Source: Omphiscola glabra (taxonomy: Eukaryota > Mollusca > Gastropoda > Lymnaeidae). From it: a DNA stretch of 64,000 nucleotides. How positions within the stretch are numbered: the stretch's first letter is position 1; every line of letters begins with the position of its first letter. The notes beneath the pieces are model-generated. The model was given only the letters and a program-made list of their open reading frames with translations, was not told the origin of the DNA and did not search any database. Below, piece after piece: positions 21,150-33,425 of this stretch. The stretch spans positions 7,651,674 to 7,715,673 of the forward strand of contig OZ024811.1 of NCBI GenBank assembly GCA_964017045.1, read 5' to 3'. Made by a program: the position numbers and the translations under genes.

Positions 21150-22050
21150 TAAAGCAATAGGAAACTCGTCCACCAAACTTATACTTATACTCGTGTGAGG
21201 CACTGGTCTAGGTCCACCAAACTTAGTATACTCGTGTGAGGCACTGGTCTAGGTCCACCAAACTATGTATACGCGTGTGAGGCACTGGTCTAGGTCCACC
21301 AAACTATGTATACGCGTGTGAGGCACTGGTCAAGGTCCACCAAACTATGTATACGCGTGTGAGGCACTGGTCTAGGTCCACCAAACTTATAATTATACGC
21401 GTGTGAAGAACTGGTCTAGGTCCACCAAACTTAGTATACACGTGTGAGGCACTGGTCTAGGTCCACCAAACTTAGTATACGCGTGTGAGGCACTGGTGTA
21501 GGTCCACCAAACTTAGTACACGCTTGTGAGGCACTGGTCTAGGTCCACCAAACTTATAATTATACGCGTGTGAAGAACTGGTCTAGGTCCACCAAACTTA
21601 GTATACACGTGTGAGGCACTGGTTTAGGTCCACCAAACTTAGTATACGCGTGTGAGACACTGGTCTAGGTCCACAAACTTAGTATACGCGTGTGAGGCAC
21701 TGGTCTAGGTCCACCAAACTTAGTATACGCGTGTGAGGCACTGGTCTAGGTCCACCAAACTTAGTATATGCGTGTGAGGCACTGGTCTAGGTCCACCAAA
21801 CATATAAATATACGCGTGTGAGACACTGGTCAAGGTCCACCAAACTTAGTATACGCATGTGAGGCACTGGTCTATGTCCACCAAACTGAGTATACGCGTG
21901 TGAGGCACTGGTCTAGGTCCACCAAACGTATAATTATACGCGTGTGAGGCACTGATCTAGGTCCACCAAACTTATAAGTATAAGCGTGTGAGGCACTGGT
22001 CTAGGTCCACCAAACTTAGTATACGCGTGTGAGGCACTGGTCTAGTCCAT
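21150..22050. repeat. roughly 41-bp minisatellite with two monomer classes
   Basis: About 20 copies of a unit containing AGGTCCACCAAACTTAGTAT and ACGCGTGTGAGGCACTGGTC. A longer class reads AAACTTATAATTATACGCG. The distinctive GAAGAACTGG variant recurs at about 21405 and 21572, showing duplication of a block of about four units. Confidence 0.94.
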
Positions 22051-22599
22051 ATCCCGTATAGGTCTCTATCCCACTATCCCAACCTTCAATCAAAACTAAG
22101 GAGACGCCGCCTGGTCTCCACTAATTACCAAATCGTTTGATGCTAAATCATTCTGGCGTCAGTCAGATCTCTACACCGTAAACAGGGCCGCCATGACATA
22201 ATTTAATCACCAACCGCATTACGGAGCAGACTCGAATTAATGACCATGTTGGCAATACTTCGTTTTGAGTTTTACAGTTTCAAACATCTTAATTCGTGTC
22301 CTGTTCCATGATTGCTTTTAGACGTGCAGATGAATTTGAATTCACAGTTGTTGTTTCTAAAAAATTATATTTGTAAAAAAAACTTGAGCTGTCTCAGGAG
22401 TCCTTCATTTGAATATACTGCTAAACAAAAATGCTTTACGTTATAAGATTTGCTTAAAACACACCTGCACAGCATAAAATATAAGGCGGGCCGTAATTCC
22501 TTATGAAATACTTGTACGGGTCTAAAGAAAATAGAACGGGGGGGGGGGGGGGGGAGTGGAGCTAGTAAGAAAATAATAATATAATAAAATGATATTTCG
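22051..22599. other. unique intergenic sequence
   Basis: No gene. A long G-run lies at about 22540-22554. The last roughly 40 bp (from 22562) belong to a dispersed repeat that also occurs at about 58512. Confidence 0.5.
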
Positions 22600-22905
22600 T
22601 TACTTCACGGTCCGCAAGTGGGTGCTGGCGGGCCGTACGTTGTTCAGGCCTGGTTTACGCTGGCGGACCGTACGTTGTCCAGGCCTGGTTTATAGTGGCG
22701 GGTCGTACGTTGTCCAGGCCTTGTTTATGCTGGCGGACCGTACGTTGTCCAGACCTGGTTTATGCTGGCGGGCCGTACGTTGTCCAGGCCTGGTTTATGC
22801 TGGCGGGCCTTACGTTGTCCAGGCCTGGTTTATGCTGGCGGGCCGTACGTTGTACAGGCCTGGTTTATGCTTGCGGGCCGTACGTTGTCCAGGCCTGGTT
22901 TAAAA
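22600..22905. repeat. 35-bp minisatellite derived from a dispersed repeat
   Basis: About eight copies of a 35-bp unit, CTGGCGGGCCGTACGTTGTC then CAGGCCTGGTTTATG. The first unit and its left flank (TTCGTTACTTC, GGGTGCTGGC) match a single, non-amplified copy in antizyme intron 1 at 58512-58608. Confidence 0.93.
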
Positions 22906-23106
22906 CATTGATGATGAAACTTCCATTAACTCGCCACTGCCTTATTTTTATTTCATTCTTCAAATAAATACAGTGATACAGACGATATCATGTGCTTTTT
23001 GAGAACCAATCGTATCGTGTTGATATTTACAATTTTCCGAGCAAACAGCGTTGGAATTTTCAAAAATGAAATGAAGAAACATGTGATGTTTTTAACAATG
23101 GATTTT

Positions 23107-23890
23107 GAAAAAGTCACAGGAAAAAATCACAGAAAGATATCAGCCAGCAGATATCATATGTAAATAATAATAAAGATTGTGGAACAAATCAATATGTCCA
23201 TCTGTCGGTCCGACCACACTCCCTTGGTGACAATGAGTTTCAGTGTGATTACAAGCATGTGATTGTACAACAGCCGGGGGAGCAGCTTGGTAAAGTGTGA
23301 CAAGACTGGGGAAACACTGTTTTTGTGAATATCTTTCTGTCAAAAGCCTAAAGCCGCATTGACCACTTTGACCACCTCCCCCCTTATTACCATGGACCAA
23401 ATTGAGGCCATTGATGCTATGTCTGGATAGAGTTATCAGTAAACTTGTACTACAGTGCAATGTCCCTTTGAATCATTTATTATAGTTGTTGTGTTGGTGA
23501 GATGAGACGCGAGAATCAAATAACCAATCGCTTACTACCATTTATTGTTATTCAATCTGTAATATTTCTGTTTTTTTTGGCTTCATGTATAACAATGTAA
23601 AAAATGTTGAATAAAGCATAGAATTGTGATTATAATATGTATACATAATACAAATAACACACGCATGTATAACTGAGGAATAATAAATCATATTATTAAA
23701 TGTGTGAATTATCATGTATATTTAGATTTAATCTCAGACTAGAATCAAAACACGTTTCACGTAGACTAATGCTATGTTCTATTTACTGTATTTCACTCAA
23801 TAAAAATAGATATGAAATTACAAATATAATTTCATCAACACTGAAACTTTGGAAGAGGAATTTATATGAAACATTTTGTGACTTACTTTT
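23107..23890 (+). mobile_element. GTCACAG inverted-repeat element, copy B
   Basis: Starts AAAAGTCACAGGAAAAAATC and ends ACATTTTGTGACTTACTTTT. It shares with copy A the blocks CAGATATCAT, CGACCACAC-CCCTTGGTGACAA, GCATTGACCA, AAACTTGTACTACAGTGCAA, TTCAATCTGTAAT and TATACATAATACAAATAACA. It lacks the CpG-rich segment of copy A. There is no coding sequence. Confidence 0.75.
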
Positions 23891-23935
23891 AAATGTTAAC
23901 AGTGATCAAAAACACTTAGCTTAAGCTATTTCTAA

Positions 23936-24262
23936 ATCCGTCATACTACTGTCCGCCACACTACAGTACTTCACACTACTGTCCGTCACACTACTGTCCG
24001 CCACACTACTGTCCGTCACACTACTGTCCGCCACACTACTGTCCGTCTCAGTAATAACCGTCATACTACTGTCCGTCACACTACTGTCCGTCACACTACT
24101 GTCCGCCACACTACTGTCCGCCACACTACTGTCCGTCACACTACTGTCCGTCACAGTAATAACCGTTATACTACTGTCCGTCACACTACTGTCCGTCACA
24201 CTACTGTCCGTCTCAGTAATAACCGTCTTACTACTGTCCGCCACACTACTGTCCGTCACACC
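23936..24262. repeat. 15-bp minisatellite
   Basis: About 21 copies of CACTACTGTCCGTCA, with C/T variants, interrupted three times by a variant containing CAGTAATAACCG. Open on the minus strand only because the unit is a multiple of three. Confidence 0.95.
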
Positions 24263-24351
24263 CTACGCAACGGCCACATGACTAAAAACGCTTTGTCGAT
24301 AAAAAAAGAGGTGGTGTGGTGTGTGTGAGCGTAAAAAATTCACAAATTTTG

Positions 24352-24920
24352 CTCGGAAAAAAGTCACTGGAAAAAGTTACATTAAAAAAGTCCCAGGAAT
24401 AAAAGTCAGAAAAAAAGTTACCAAAAAAAAAGTTTTAAAAATTAAGTTAGATAAAAGATAAGTACTGCAAGTAACAAATTAAATTAAAAAAAAAAAGTTC
24501 TGCGAAAAATCCCATAATTAACTAACAATCATGCATCAGTGCATCTTTTTCAGCCTTTTTTACAGTTTTTACATGTTAGATTTAATTGTGTTTCAATCAA
24601 GTACAAATCGATCTGCTAAGGATGATTTTCTTGTATGTTTTGTGTCTTTTTCTTCGCGGGAAACAGCTTTAATATGGACTTTGTATAGCCAAGGTCATTG
24701 ATGCTTTGTCTGGAAAACGTTTTCACTAAACTAGTAACATATAGCAATGCCCCTTGTCTCCATTGATTCCTTATTATCTGGGATGTGTCTCTCTCCACTG
24801 ATTCCTTTTTATCTGAGATGTATCAGTGAGAATCAAACGATGAGAGCCTCAAATCTCTGCCCAGTCGCTTTCTATCCTTCATTGTTATTCAATCTGTAAT
24901 ATGTGTTTCCACTGACTTGA
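24352..24920 (+). mobile_element. GTCACAG inverted-repeat element, copy E (diverged, partial)
   Basis: The left part has CGGAAAAAAGTCACTGGAAA and further A-rich GTTAC/GTCAG words. The right part shares AAGGTCATTGATGCTTTGTC, ACTAAACTAGTA, GAGAATCAAACGA and TTGTTATTCAATCTGTAATA with copies B and C. The right terminus is not preserved. A hAT-like end (TTTGAGAACTGCTG) follows near 24957. Confidence 0.6.
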
Positions 24921-26299
24921 TATCTAGCCAGTTAATATTAGGGTGGATACAAATAGTTTGAGAACTGCTGCTCTCTAAATATACAGTTTATATATTTACT
25001 ATCATCCCACTATTAAATAACGGAAATAACTGAAACTGTTACAGTGTCGGGGAGGGGGGCTGAGGGTGGTTGGCACGAGATAACAGCCAATGACCCGTGA
25101 CGCCGCAAGGACTGACCCTTTAGGGTAAACAGATTTTTGTTGCCGAGTGGCGATGACGTAATATTAAGTCATCCTGTCTGCCTTGAGGGCGCCTTCGTGT
25201 CTGGGGGCCGTACCTTGATGAGAAGGGAACAGATTGAAATAGGAAAAAAAAAAAAAGGGGGGGGGGAAGGCTTCGTGTAGTTGATTAAAGATTGACCTAT
25301 GACCTTTGCTTTGACACAACGCTAAATTTGAAGTATATTGCTATTACAAACATATAATATATCTATATTTTGTGTGCATCTTTCAAAACAATCCGTTGTC
25401 CCGTTGTGTCGACTCCTTTTCTGTGCAGATGAACGGTGAACGGAAAAGAAGTCACAAAATATGTTTTATAATAATTATTATGTGTCATTGTTTATCAAAT
25501 TATATTTGAAAGTCCATTTTTATGTTTATTTCCTGAAAAACATAAAATAGAAACATTAAAAAGAAAATGGCAGCAGCTTATTCCGATCGTGGTTTGATTC
25601 TGTCACCTTTTTGCTATGATCAGATGAACTCGGCACGGAAGAGGATGACTCAGGATGTGAGTGGAATTCGAACTCTGCTTATTATACCTTCAATAATAAT
25701 TTTTGTGTCATGTTGAACAAGACTAAAATCACGTGATCTCCAAGTTTTACTCAACATCTCACTCATGTGTTAGAGAGTATCGGATTTTTTGTTTCTTGTT
25801 TACTTTTCGGTCAGACAACTGGTCTGAAGGCAATCTTGTTTATTACCTCCCCCTCAGTTCATGTTCGCGGGTTATCGTTGACTAAACATGGCCGCCGGTC
25901 AGTGGCTAGTCCAGACGGCGCCAGTGGAAACGTGGCGACTGGTCAGTACGGCTCTAAATTACGTCACCTTATGGTCCAGTTCATGACACTGGTAAGCGAA
26001 ATGGAGGGGTATTGGGAGAAGGAGGGTGAGAGCTCAGACCGCCACTATCACATAAAGGTTTGAGGCAGGGAGTGTGGGATGAATCCACCAGCGCGCGTGC
26101 CGCCCAAGGCTAAAGTCTCCTATCCTGTGATGAATTGATTGGATTTTATTGTTTTGATGTGATCTAGGGACAGTCAATATGTCCACGCCAGAATGTCTGA
26201 GTTGTTAATCTGGCTTACTGGATACAATCCCCATGTCTCGGAGTGACGTCACATCGGGAACTTATGGGCAATAAAAAAATAAAAAATATTAATAACGAA
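24921..26299. other. unique region with CpG-containing patches
   Basis: No gene recognised. CpG-containing unique patches lie at about 25085-25220 and 25880-26090, and there is a G-run at about 25257-25267. A terminal fragment of the GTCACAG family sits at 25437-25480 (AAGTCACAAAATATGTTTTA). The open frame at 25767-26063 has no recognisable domain. Confidence 0.45.
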
Positions 26300-26680
26300 A
26301 CGGATCACAACCATGACAACCATCACAACAATTACAACCATCACAACAATCACAATCATTACAACCATCACAAATATTATAACCATCACAACCATTACGA
26401 TCAAAACCATCACAAACATTACAACCATTACAACGATCAAAACCATTACAACCATTAAAACCATCACAACGATCAAAACCATCACAAACATTAAAACCAT
26501 CACAACGATCAAAACCATCACAACTATTAAAACCATCACAACGATCAAAACCATCACAAACATTAAAACCATCACAACCATTAAAACCATCACAACGATC
26601 AAAACCATCACAACCATTAAAACCATCACAACGATCACAACCATCACAAACATTACAACCATCACAACCATTATATCATC
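26300..26680. repeat. ACCATCACA-type short tandem repeat
   Basis: A long tract of trinucleotide-register words (ACCATCACAACGATCAAA and variants, period about 9-18). It produces long threonine/isoleucine or valine/methionine frames on opposite strands, which are artefacts. Confidence 0.93.
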
Positions 26681-27049
26681 ATTGCATGTTTCAAACTTAT
26701 AAAGCACACAATACTTGTTGATTTAATTCCATTATTTAGAAGTTTTCTAGTTGAATTTTTCACTACTGCACCCCTCTTTATCATTACTTTATAACTATAT
26801 TTAACACATTGTATGCTTTAACACGGCATTATCTTTATTTTTATGGTTGTATGTTTTATAATTGCATGTTTCATCATGTATATATTTTTTTTTATTGAAT
26901 GTCATTATTTTTATGATATTTACCGTATCTCAGGGGTAGTGGCGTAGCAAGGGTTAGTGTTGCCTGGGGCGGGCCGATTATTTTGCTGCCCCTTTCCATG
27001 AAAAAAAGCTCTGATTTTGACCGAAATGCCATTCTTCCACATGAAGAAA
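26681..27049. other. AT-rich sequence and a putative hAT end
   Basis: After AT-rich unique sequence, CAGGGGTAGTGGCGTAGCAA at about 26931 looks like the left end of a hAT-type element that would enclose the following 33-bp array. A matching right end is not certain. Confidence 0.4.
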
Positions 27050-27825
27050 ACAGTGCACCTCGGGGTGGACTGTCCCCTTCCTTTGTCTCACCTCGGGGTG
27101 GACTGTCCCCTTTCTTTGTCTCAGCTCGTGGGTGGACTGCCCCCTTCCTTTGGCTCACCTCGGGGTGGACTGCCCCCTTCCTTTGTCTCAGGCTAGGGGT
27201 GGACTGTCCCCTTCCTTTGTCTCAGCTCGGGGTGGACTGTCCCCTTCCTTTGTCTCATCTCGGGGTGGACTGCCCCCTTCCTTTGGCTCACCTCGGGGTG
27301 GACTGTCCCCTTCCTTTGTCTCAGCTCGGGGTGGACTGCCCCCTTCCTTTGTCTCTGCTCGGGGTGGACTGTCCCCTTCCTTTGTCTCAGCTCGGGGTGG
27401 ACTGCCCCCTTCCTTTGTCTCAGCTCGGGGTGGACTGTCCCCTTCCTTTGTCTCAGCTCGGGGTGGACTGTCCCCTTCCTTCGTCTCAGCTCGGGGTGGA
27501 CTGTCCCCTTCCTTTGTCTCAGCTCGGGGTGGACTGTCCCCTTCTTTTGTCTCAGCTCGGGGTGGACTGTCCCCTTCTTTTGTCTCAGCTCGGGGTGGAC
27601 TGCCCCCTTCTTTTGTCTCAGCTCGGGGTGGACTGTCCCCTTCTTTTGTCTTAGCTCTGGGTGGACTGTCCCCCTCTTTTGTCTCAGCTCGGGGTGGACT
27701 GTCCCCTTCTTTTGTCTTAGCTCGTGGTGGACTGTCCCCTTCTTTTGTCTCAGCTCGGGGTGGACTGTCCCCTTCTTTTGTCTCAGCTCGGGGTGGACCG
27801 TCCCCTTCCTTTGGCTCAGCGTAGG
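27050..27825. repeat. 33-bp minisatellite
   Basis: About 23 copies of a 33-bp unit, GCTCGGGGTGGACTGTCCCC then TTCCTTTGTCTCA. There is a drift from TTCCTTT to TTCTTTT copies along the array. Two frames read open for more than 200 codons purely from the period. Confidence 0.96.
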
Positions 27826-28779
27826 GGGAGTCCCTGATTTTTTAAAAATATTTTAATTGATTAATTTTTATTTCTTTTTGCTGGGGGTTAGGGGGGGGGG
27901 TCCCTGACTTTTAAAATGTATTTTAGATCTGTCGGCCCTCGCTCACCCAATCTTTTTATATTTTTATCTTTATCCACACTATTGTTTTTTATATTTCCTA
28001 TATGTCTACGCTACCCCACCACTTTTCTGTGTCCTCCCCCACCTCTCTCTATCTCTCTCTCTGTGTCTCTCTATTATCTCTGTTCAGTTTATTTTACTCA
28101 AATTTATCAAATTTAAACGATTTCAAATATATATTTTTAATATAATGAAAAGTATCTGTTAACCGGTATTCCCTCTTTGGAAAATCCTTATTATTGGACA
28201 GCTTTTTGTTGTTTTTTACGGTGCGACATTTCTTTCAGTTCACCGCAAGCTCTGACGTCACGACCAAGACCCAGACAGCGCGTCGCGTCTGCTGGCCAAG
28301 GGCATTAATCATCAGTAACCAAAAGTCAGACGTCCAATGGTGAAGATGGTAATGTTCTCATAGCAAAGCAGCAGGCCACGGTGGTGGTTCTGAGATAGAT
28401 CCCCAATTTATAATATGGGAACATCTATTTATTCACGTTTGGCTCATCCGATAAATCGCATATCAGTCACTAAGAAGCCCCGACGTTTGGTCGTTAGAGA
28501 TAAATTATGAGAGATTTGCATTTGTGATATAAGGGGGGGGGGGGGGGGTGAATCTTCTTGGTCTTCAAATGTGCTCTTGCTATAAGAGGGGGGGGGGGGG
28601 TGAATCTTCTTGCGCTTTTTACTGATTCCAAAATTTGTCATAGCGAATTCTTTTATTTTTAATAACTTTCCATGTACTGGGCATGAAAAATAACTATATT
28701 ATTTTTTATTAACATTGTATTGAGTTTTTAAATGGATATAAATGTATGATAAAATTGAGGCTAGCTGACTACATTGCTA
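27826..28779. other. unique sequence, CT-rich tract and twin G-runs
   Basis: Contains a CT-rich stretch (28015-28080) and a CpG-containing unique patch at about 28220-28310. Two similar blocks at about 28525-28560 and 28582-28615 each have a run of 12-18 Gs followed by TGAATCTTCTTG. No gene is seen. Confidence 0.5.
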
Positions 28780-29175
28780 AAGCGTGGTCCGGTGGTAAAG
28801 CGTGGTCCGGTGGTGAAGCGTGGTCCGGTGGTGAAGCGTGGTCCGGTGGTGAAGCGTGGTCCGGTGGTGAAGCGTGGTCCGGTGGTGAAGCGTGGTCCGG
28901 TGGTGAAGCGTGGTCCGGTGGTAAAGCGTGGTCCGGTGGTAAAGCGTGGTCCGGTGGTGAAGCGTGGTCCGGTGGTAAAGCGTGGTCCGGTGGTAAAGCG
29001 TGGTCCGGTAGTGAAGCGTGGTCCGGTGGTGAAGCGTGGTCCGGTGGTAAAGCGTGGTCCGGTGGTAAAGCGTGGTCCGGTGGTAAAGCGTGGTCCGGTG
29101 GTGAAGCGTGGTCCGGTGGTGAAGCGTGGTCCGGTGGTGAAGCGTGGTCCGGTGGTGAAGCATAGTCCGGTGGTG
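28780..29175. repeat. 18-bp minisatellite
   Basis: Twenty-two almost perfect copies of AAGCGTGGTCCGGTGGTG, with A/G alternation at one or two sites. Open in three frames because of the 18-bp period. Confidence 0.97.
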
Positions 29176-29419
29176 TGTATTTATCACCTTATTTGCTTAC
29201 GGATAAATTAATGCGGACTTAATTACGTCAACAAAATATGGGGAGGGGGTGGGAAAAGTTTGACAGTTGTTGATAAGGGGAAAGGGAGCAATCAACAGAT
29301 ATTGACGTCAAAAATTATATTTTTCTCAGATATTATTATTTATATATAAGATAATTAATTACCATAATTTATTGCAAAACATTTGTTAATTTCAATGGCT
29401 ATAAATCCTAATAATATCA

Positions 29420-29731
29420 AATGATCAGATTACAAAACTGCACTCAAAACACATCTCTTTAAACTCTACTATCCTGACTGATTCCCCCCTCTGACTGATA
29501 AAGGATACTGCTGAGTGCCGTTCATGGCTTGACATGTAAATAGTTATGGATTGGACGGAGTGACTAAACTTTTGTTTTGTTTTATTTAATTAATGTATTT
29601 TAATTTTTAAGCTCATGATTATGTTTGTTAAATTGTATGTGCAGTGTGGTGAGTCCAGCCATAGGCTGGGGTACCGCGCTATATAAAACTACTACTACTA
29701 CTACTAATAATAATAATAATAATAATAATAA
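29420..29731 (+). mobile_element. LINE 3' end with TAA-type tail
   Basis: The sequence SDYKTALKTHLFKLYYPD followed by a stop at 29479-29481 matches the usual C-terminus of L2/CR1-type LINE polyproteins (LKTHLF). A roughly 200-bp 3' UTR follows with GGCTGGGGTACCGCGCTATA, ending in (CTA)n then (ATA)n at 29687-29731. Only the end of the element is present. Confidence 0.75.
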
Positions 29732-29756
29732 CACCTGCACCTAAAAAAACGAATAA

Positions 29757-29862
29757 ATGATGCGTCCGATTCGAGCGGCTGCCAAAAGAGAGATGATGGC
29801 AATTATTGAACAAAGACGAAATGCCCCTATATTTAAGCAGGGAATGTTCAGACTAGACTAGG
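29757..29862 (+). other. short coding-like segment related to 40528
   Basis: Reads MMRPIRAAAKREMMAIIEQ and ends in a stop after about 35 codons. A homologous segment at 40528 reads MRVAARRQRELMVIIAH, preceded in both cases by a similar CACCTGC/TACCTGCTAAAAA stretch. It is probably part of the same unrecognised repeat or gene fragment. Function unknown. Confidence 0.4.
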
Positions 29863-30117
29863 AGTATGTCGGTTGGTTCCATTAAAATATTAATATGGAA
29901 ATAATAAAATCGGGAGCTATGCGCACTTACAAGTAGAGGAACATGTGGCTTATCAATGTGACCATTTGGCTTATCAATGTAAAGATCATAAATAAGCTAG
30001 CAATAGATTTACTAGCACAAATATTTTCAGCCAATCAGTTATTAAACTAAATAGAAAATAGACTCACGCTGATACAAATTTAAAATTTGTTGAAGAAGAT
30101 TTAAAATATGGAATATA

Positions 30118-30716
30118 TATGTTGTTCTAATGTAATAGATATGTTGTTCTAATGTAATAGATATGTTGTTCTGATGTAATATATATGTTGTTCTGATGTA
30201 ATAGATATGTTGTTCTGATGTAATAGATATGTTGTTCTGATGTAATAGATATGTTGTTCTGATGTAATAGATATGTTGTTCTGATGTAATAGATATGTTC
30301 TGATGTAATAGATATGTTCTGATGTAATAGATATGTTGTTCTGATGTAATAGATATGTTGTTCTGATGTAATAGATATGTTGTTCTGATGTAATAGATAT
30401 GTTGTTCTGATGTAATAGATATGTTGTTCTAATGTAATAGATATGTTGTTCTAATGTAATAGATATGTTGTTCTGATGTAATAGATATGTTGTTCTGATG
30501 TAATAGATATGTTGTTCTAATGTAATAGATATGTTGTTCTGATGTAATAGATATGTTGTTCTAATGTAATAGATATGTTGTTCTGATGTAATAGATATGT
30601 TGTTCTGATGTAATAGATATGTTGTTCTGATGTAATAGATATGTTGTTCTGATGTAATAGATATGTTGTTCTGATGTAATAGATATGTTGTTCTGATGTA
30701 ATAGATATGTTGTTCT
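30118..30716. repeat. 22-bp minisatellite (a)
   Basis: About 27 copies of ATATGTTGTTCTGATGTAAT plus AG, two of them shortened by three bases (near 30296 and 30313). Confidence 0.96.
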
Positions 30717-30765
30717 GAACTTGTTCTCCAACGATATTTATAGCCTTAAAAAAGATTACAAATAA

Positions 30766-30915
30766 ATGAATGCGGTCATATTGGTTTAGAAATGCGGTCA
30801 TATTGGTTTAGAAATGCGGTCATATTGGTTTAGAAATGCGGTCATATTGGTTTAGAAATGCGGTCATATTGGTTTAGAAATGCGGTCATATTGTTTTAGA
30901 AATGCGGTCATATTT
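30766..30915. repeat. 22-bp minisatellite (b)
   Basis: Six to seven copies of AAATGCGGTCATATTGGTTT plus AG. It has the same period as the neighbouring array but a different sequence, 50 bp away. Confidence 0.95.
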
Positions 30916-31025
30916 AGTGCAGATAAAAAATGAGGTATTCCAACATGAAAAGGTTACCCGCCCTAGTGAATCAAGCTGGTGAGCAAAATGTTGGGGAGGT
31001 TAATCTAGCGTTAACTCTTAGCGAT

Positions 31026-31970
31026 GAGCCTGATTAATGTGACTAATACATGTGTATCATTAATATGACTAATACATGTGTATGATTAATGTGACTAATA
31101 CATGTGTATGTTTAATGTGACTAATATATGTGTATGATTAATGTGACTAATACGTGTGTATGTTTAATGTGACTAATACATGTGTATGATTAATGTGACT
31201 AATACATGTGTATGTTTAATGTGACTAATATATGTGTATGATTAATGTGACTAATACATGTGTATGTTTAATGTGAGAAATACATGTGTATGATTAATGT
31301 GACTAATACATGTGTATGTTTAATGTGAGAAATACATGTGTATGATTAATGTGACTAATACATGTGTATGATTAATGTGACTAATACATGTGTATGTTTA
31401 ATGTGACTAATACATGTGTATGATTAATGTGACTAATACATGTGTATGATTAATGTGACTAATACATGTGTATGATTAATGTGAATAATACATGTGATTG
31501 CTTAATGTGACTAATACATGTGTATGTTTAATGTGACAAATACATGTGTATGATTAATGTGACTAATACATGTGTATGATTAATGTGACTAATACATATG
31601 TATGATTAATGTGACTAATACATGTGTATGATTAATGTGACTAATACATGTGTATGATTAATATGAATAATACATGTGTATGTTTAATGTGACTAATACA
31701 TGTGTATGATTAATGTGAATAATACACGTGTATGTTTAATGTGACTAATACATGTGTATGATTAATTTGACTAATACATGTGTATGTTTAATGTGACTAA
31801 TACATGTGTATGATTAATGTGACTAATACATGTGTATGATTAATGTGACTAATTTATGTGTATGATTAATGTGACTAATAAATGTGTATGCTTAATGTGA
31901 CTAATACATGTGTATGTTTAATGTGACTAATACATGTGTATGATTAATGTGAATAATACAAGTGTACTAA
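31026..31970. repeat. 26-bp minisatellite
   Basis: About 36 copies of ATTAATGTGACTAATACATG plus TGTATG. Monomers alternate irregularly between GATTAATG and GTTTAATG classes. Confidence 0.96.
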
Positions 31971-32044
31971 TAGAAATGGTCATTTTGTTGTTTTTAGCTT
32001 TGAAGGCCAGTTTATAATTTTTTTTTACTTACCATGTGCTTTAT

Positions 32045-32330
32045 ATGTTCTTATTGGCCAACGTAAGTCTTTTGTGACATACGGTCAATTGTTTAGATGT
32101 TCTTATTGGCCAACTTAAGTCTTTTGTGACATACGGTCAATTGTTTAGATGTTCTTATTGGCCAACTTTAGTCTTTTTGTGACATACGGTCAATTTTTTA
32201 GATGTTCTTATTAGCAAACTTAAGTCTTTTGTGACATACGGTCAATTGTTAGGACATTAGAATTAGGTCAATTGTTAGGACATTAGAATACGGTCAATTG
32301 TTAGGACATTAGAATGAGGTCACTTGTTCG
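32045..32330. repeat. compound 52-bp and 24-bp minisatellite
   Basis: Four copies of a 52-bp unit (TTCTTATTGGCCAACTTAAG, TTTTGTGACATACGGTCAAT) pass into four copies of a 24-bp unit (GGTCAATTGTTAGGACATTA). The shared GGTCAATTGTT shows that the short unit was derived from the end of the long one. Confidence 0.92.
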
Positions 32331-32479
32331 GACGATCATAAACAATGCATTTACATTCCACTTGCTCACTCAGAAACATACAGTTTGTAATGCTTTATTT
32401 CTCTATAGTTTCTTCATTTGATCAGCTGATGGATATGTGAAATTTGTTATTACTTTAACCATCTTCCTAACCCAGCCCA

Positions 32480-32655
32480 TCCTCTCACGCCTTCTGCATC
32501 ATTTTACCCCCACTCCATCCTCTCACCCCACCCCATCCACTCACCCCACCCCACACCATCCACTCACCCCACCCCATCCACTCACCCCACCCCATCCACT
32601 CACCCCATCCCATCATCTCACCCCTACCCATCCTCTCACCCCACACTCACCCCAC
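32480..32655. repeat. C-rich minisatellite
   Basis: Repeats of CACCCCACCCCATCCACT with length variation. Confidence 0.9.
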
Positions 32656-32994
32656 TATAAAGGTGACACTGATTTCAGGCCAGGCGACAGGTGGACAACT
32701 TCCGGTAAAACCACCTGACATGGATCAACTCTGGACAGGACCAGACAGAAGGGTGGGCAGTGGAATGACGTTTCTTCTCACGCACAGCGCCCCAGTGGCG
32801 CCGCCGCTATCATGGCCACTGCATCCGGCCACGAACAACAGGAAAACAAATAGACGCCTATCTAAGTGAGTTGACAGTGGGGGGGGGGGGGGGTCGAAGG
32901 GGTTGGACTTACACAGATAGTTGACAAGATGGCGACAAGATTACACAACTCTGTTTAGTCGCGTTGGATTCAAACTGGCGACGCATTTGTTCAA
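32656..32994. other. unique CpG-containing patch and G-run
   Basis: Unique sequence with moderate GC (CCAGTGGCGCCGCCGCTATC near 32800) and a run of 14 Gs at about 32880-32893. No gene recognised. Confidence 0.45.
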
Positions 32995-33425
32995 CTGTGA
33001 AGATAGCACCGTGTGACTGGAACACTGAAGATAGCACCGTGTGACTGGAACATTGGAGATAGCACCGTGTGACTGTAACACTGTAGATAGCACCGTGTGA
33101 CTGTAACACTGTAGATAGCACCGTGTGACTGTAACACTGAAGATAGCACCGTGTGACTGTAACACTGGAGATAGCACCGTGTGACTGTAACACTGAAGAT
33201 AGCACCGTGTGACTGTAACACTGGAGATAGCACCATGTGACTGGAACACTGAAGATAGCACCGTGTGACTGTAACACTGAAGATAGCACCGTGTGACTGG
33301 AACACTGAAGATATCACCGTGTGACTGTAACACTGAAGATAGCACCGTGTGACTGTAACACTGGAGATAGCACCGTGTGACTGGAACACTGAAGATATCA
33401 CCGTGTGACTAGAACACTGAACGAG
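32995..33425. repeat. 28-bp minisatellite
   Basis: About 15 copies of GAAGATAGCACCGTGTGACT plus GTAACACT, with G/T variants. A 28-bp period shifts frame each unit, so three minus-strand frames are all open across it, giving spurious cysteine-rich peptides. Confidence 0.96.

Noticed and set aside
25767..26063. 98-codon open frame (MLESIGFFVSCLLFG...)
   Set aside because: The start looks signal-peptide-like, but there is no domain, and the frame crosses a CpG-rich unique patch without splice or conservation evidence.
26160..26260. Possible tRNA or tRNA-derived SINE (TGTCTGAGTTGTTAATCTGG, GGATACAATCC)
   Set aside because: Only loose A-box and B-box resemblance. No acceptor stem or cloverleaf could be formed.
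30118..31970. CRISPR-like regular repeats
   Set aside because: Units are contiguous with no unique spacers and no cas genes. This is a eukaryotic minisatellite.
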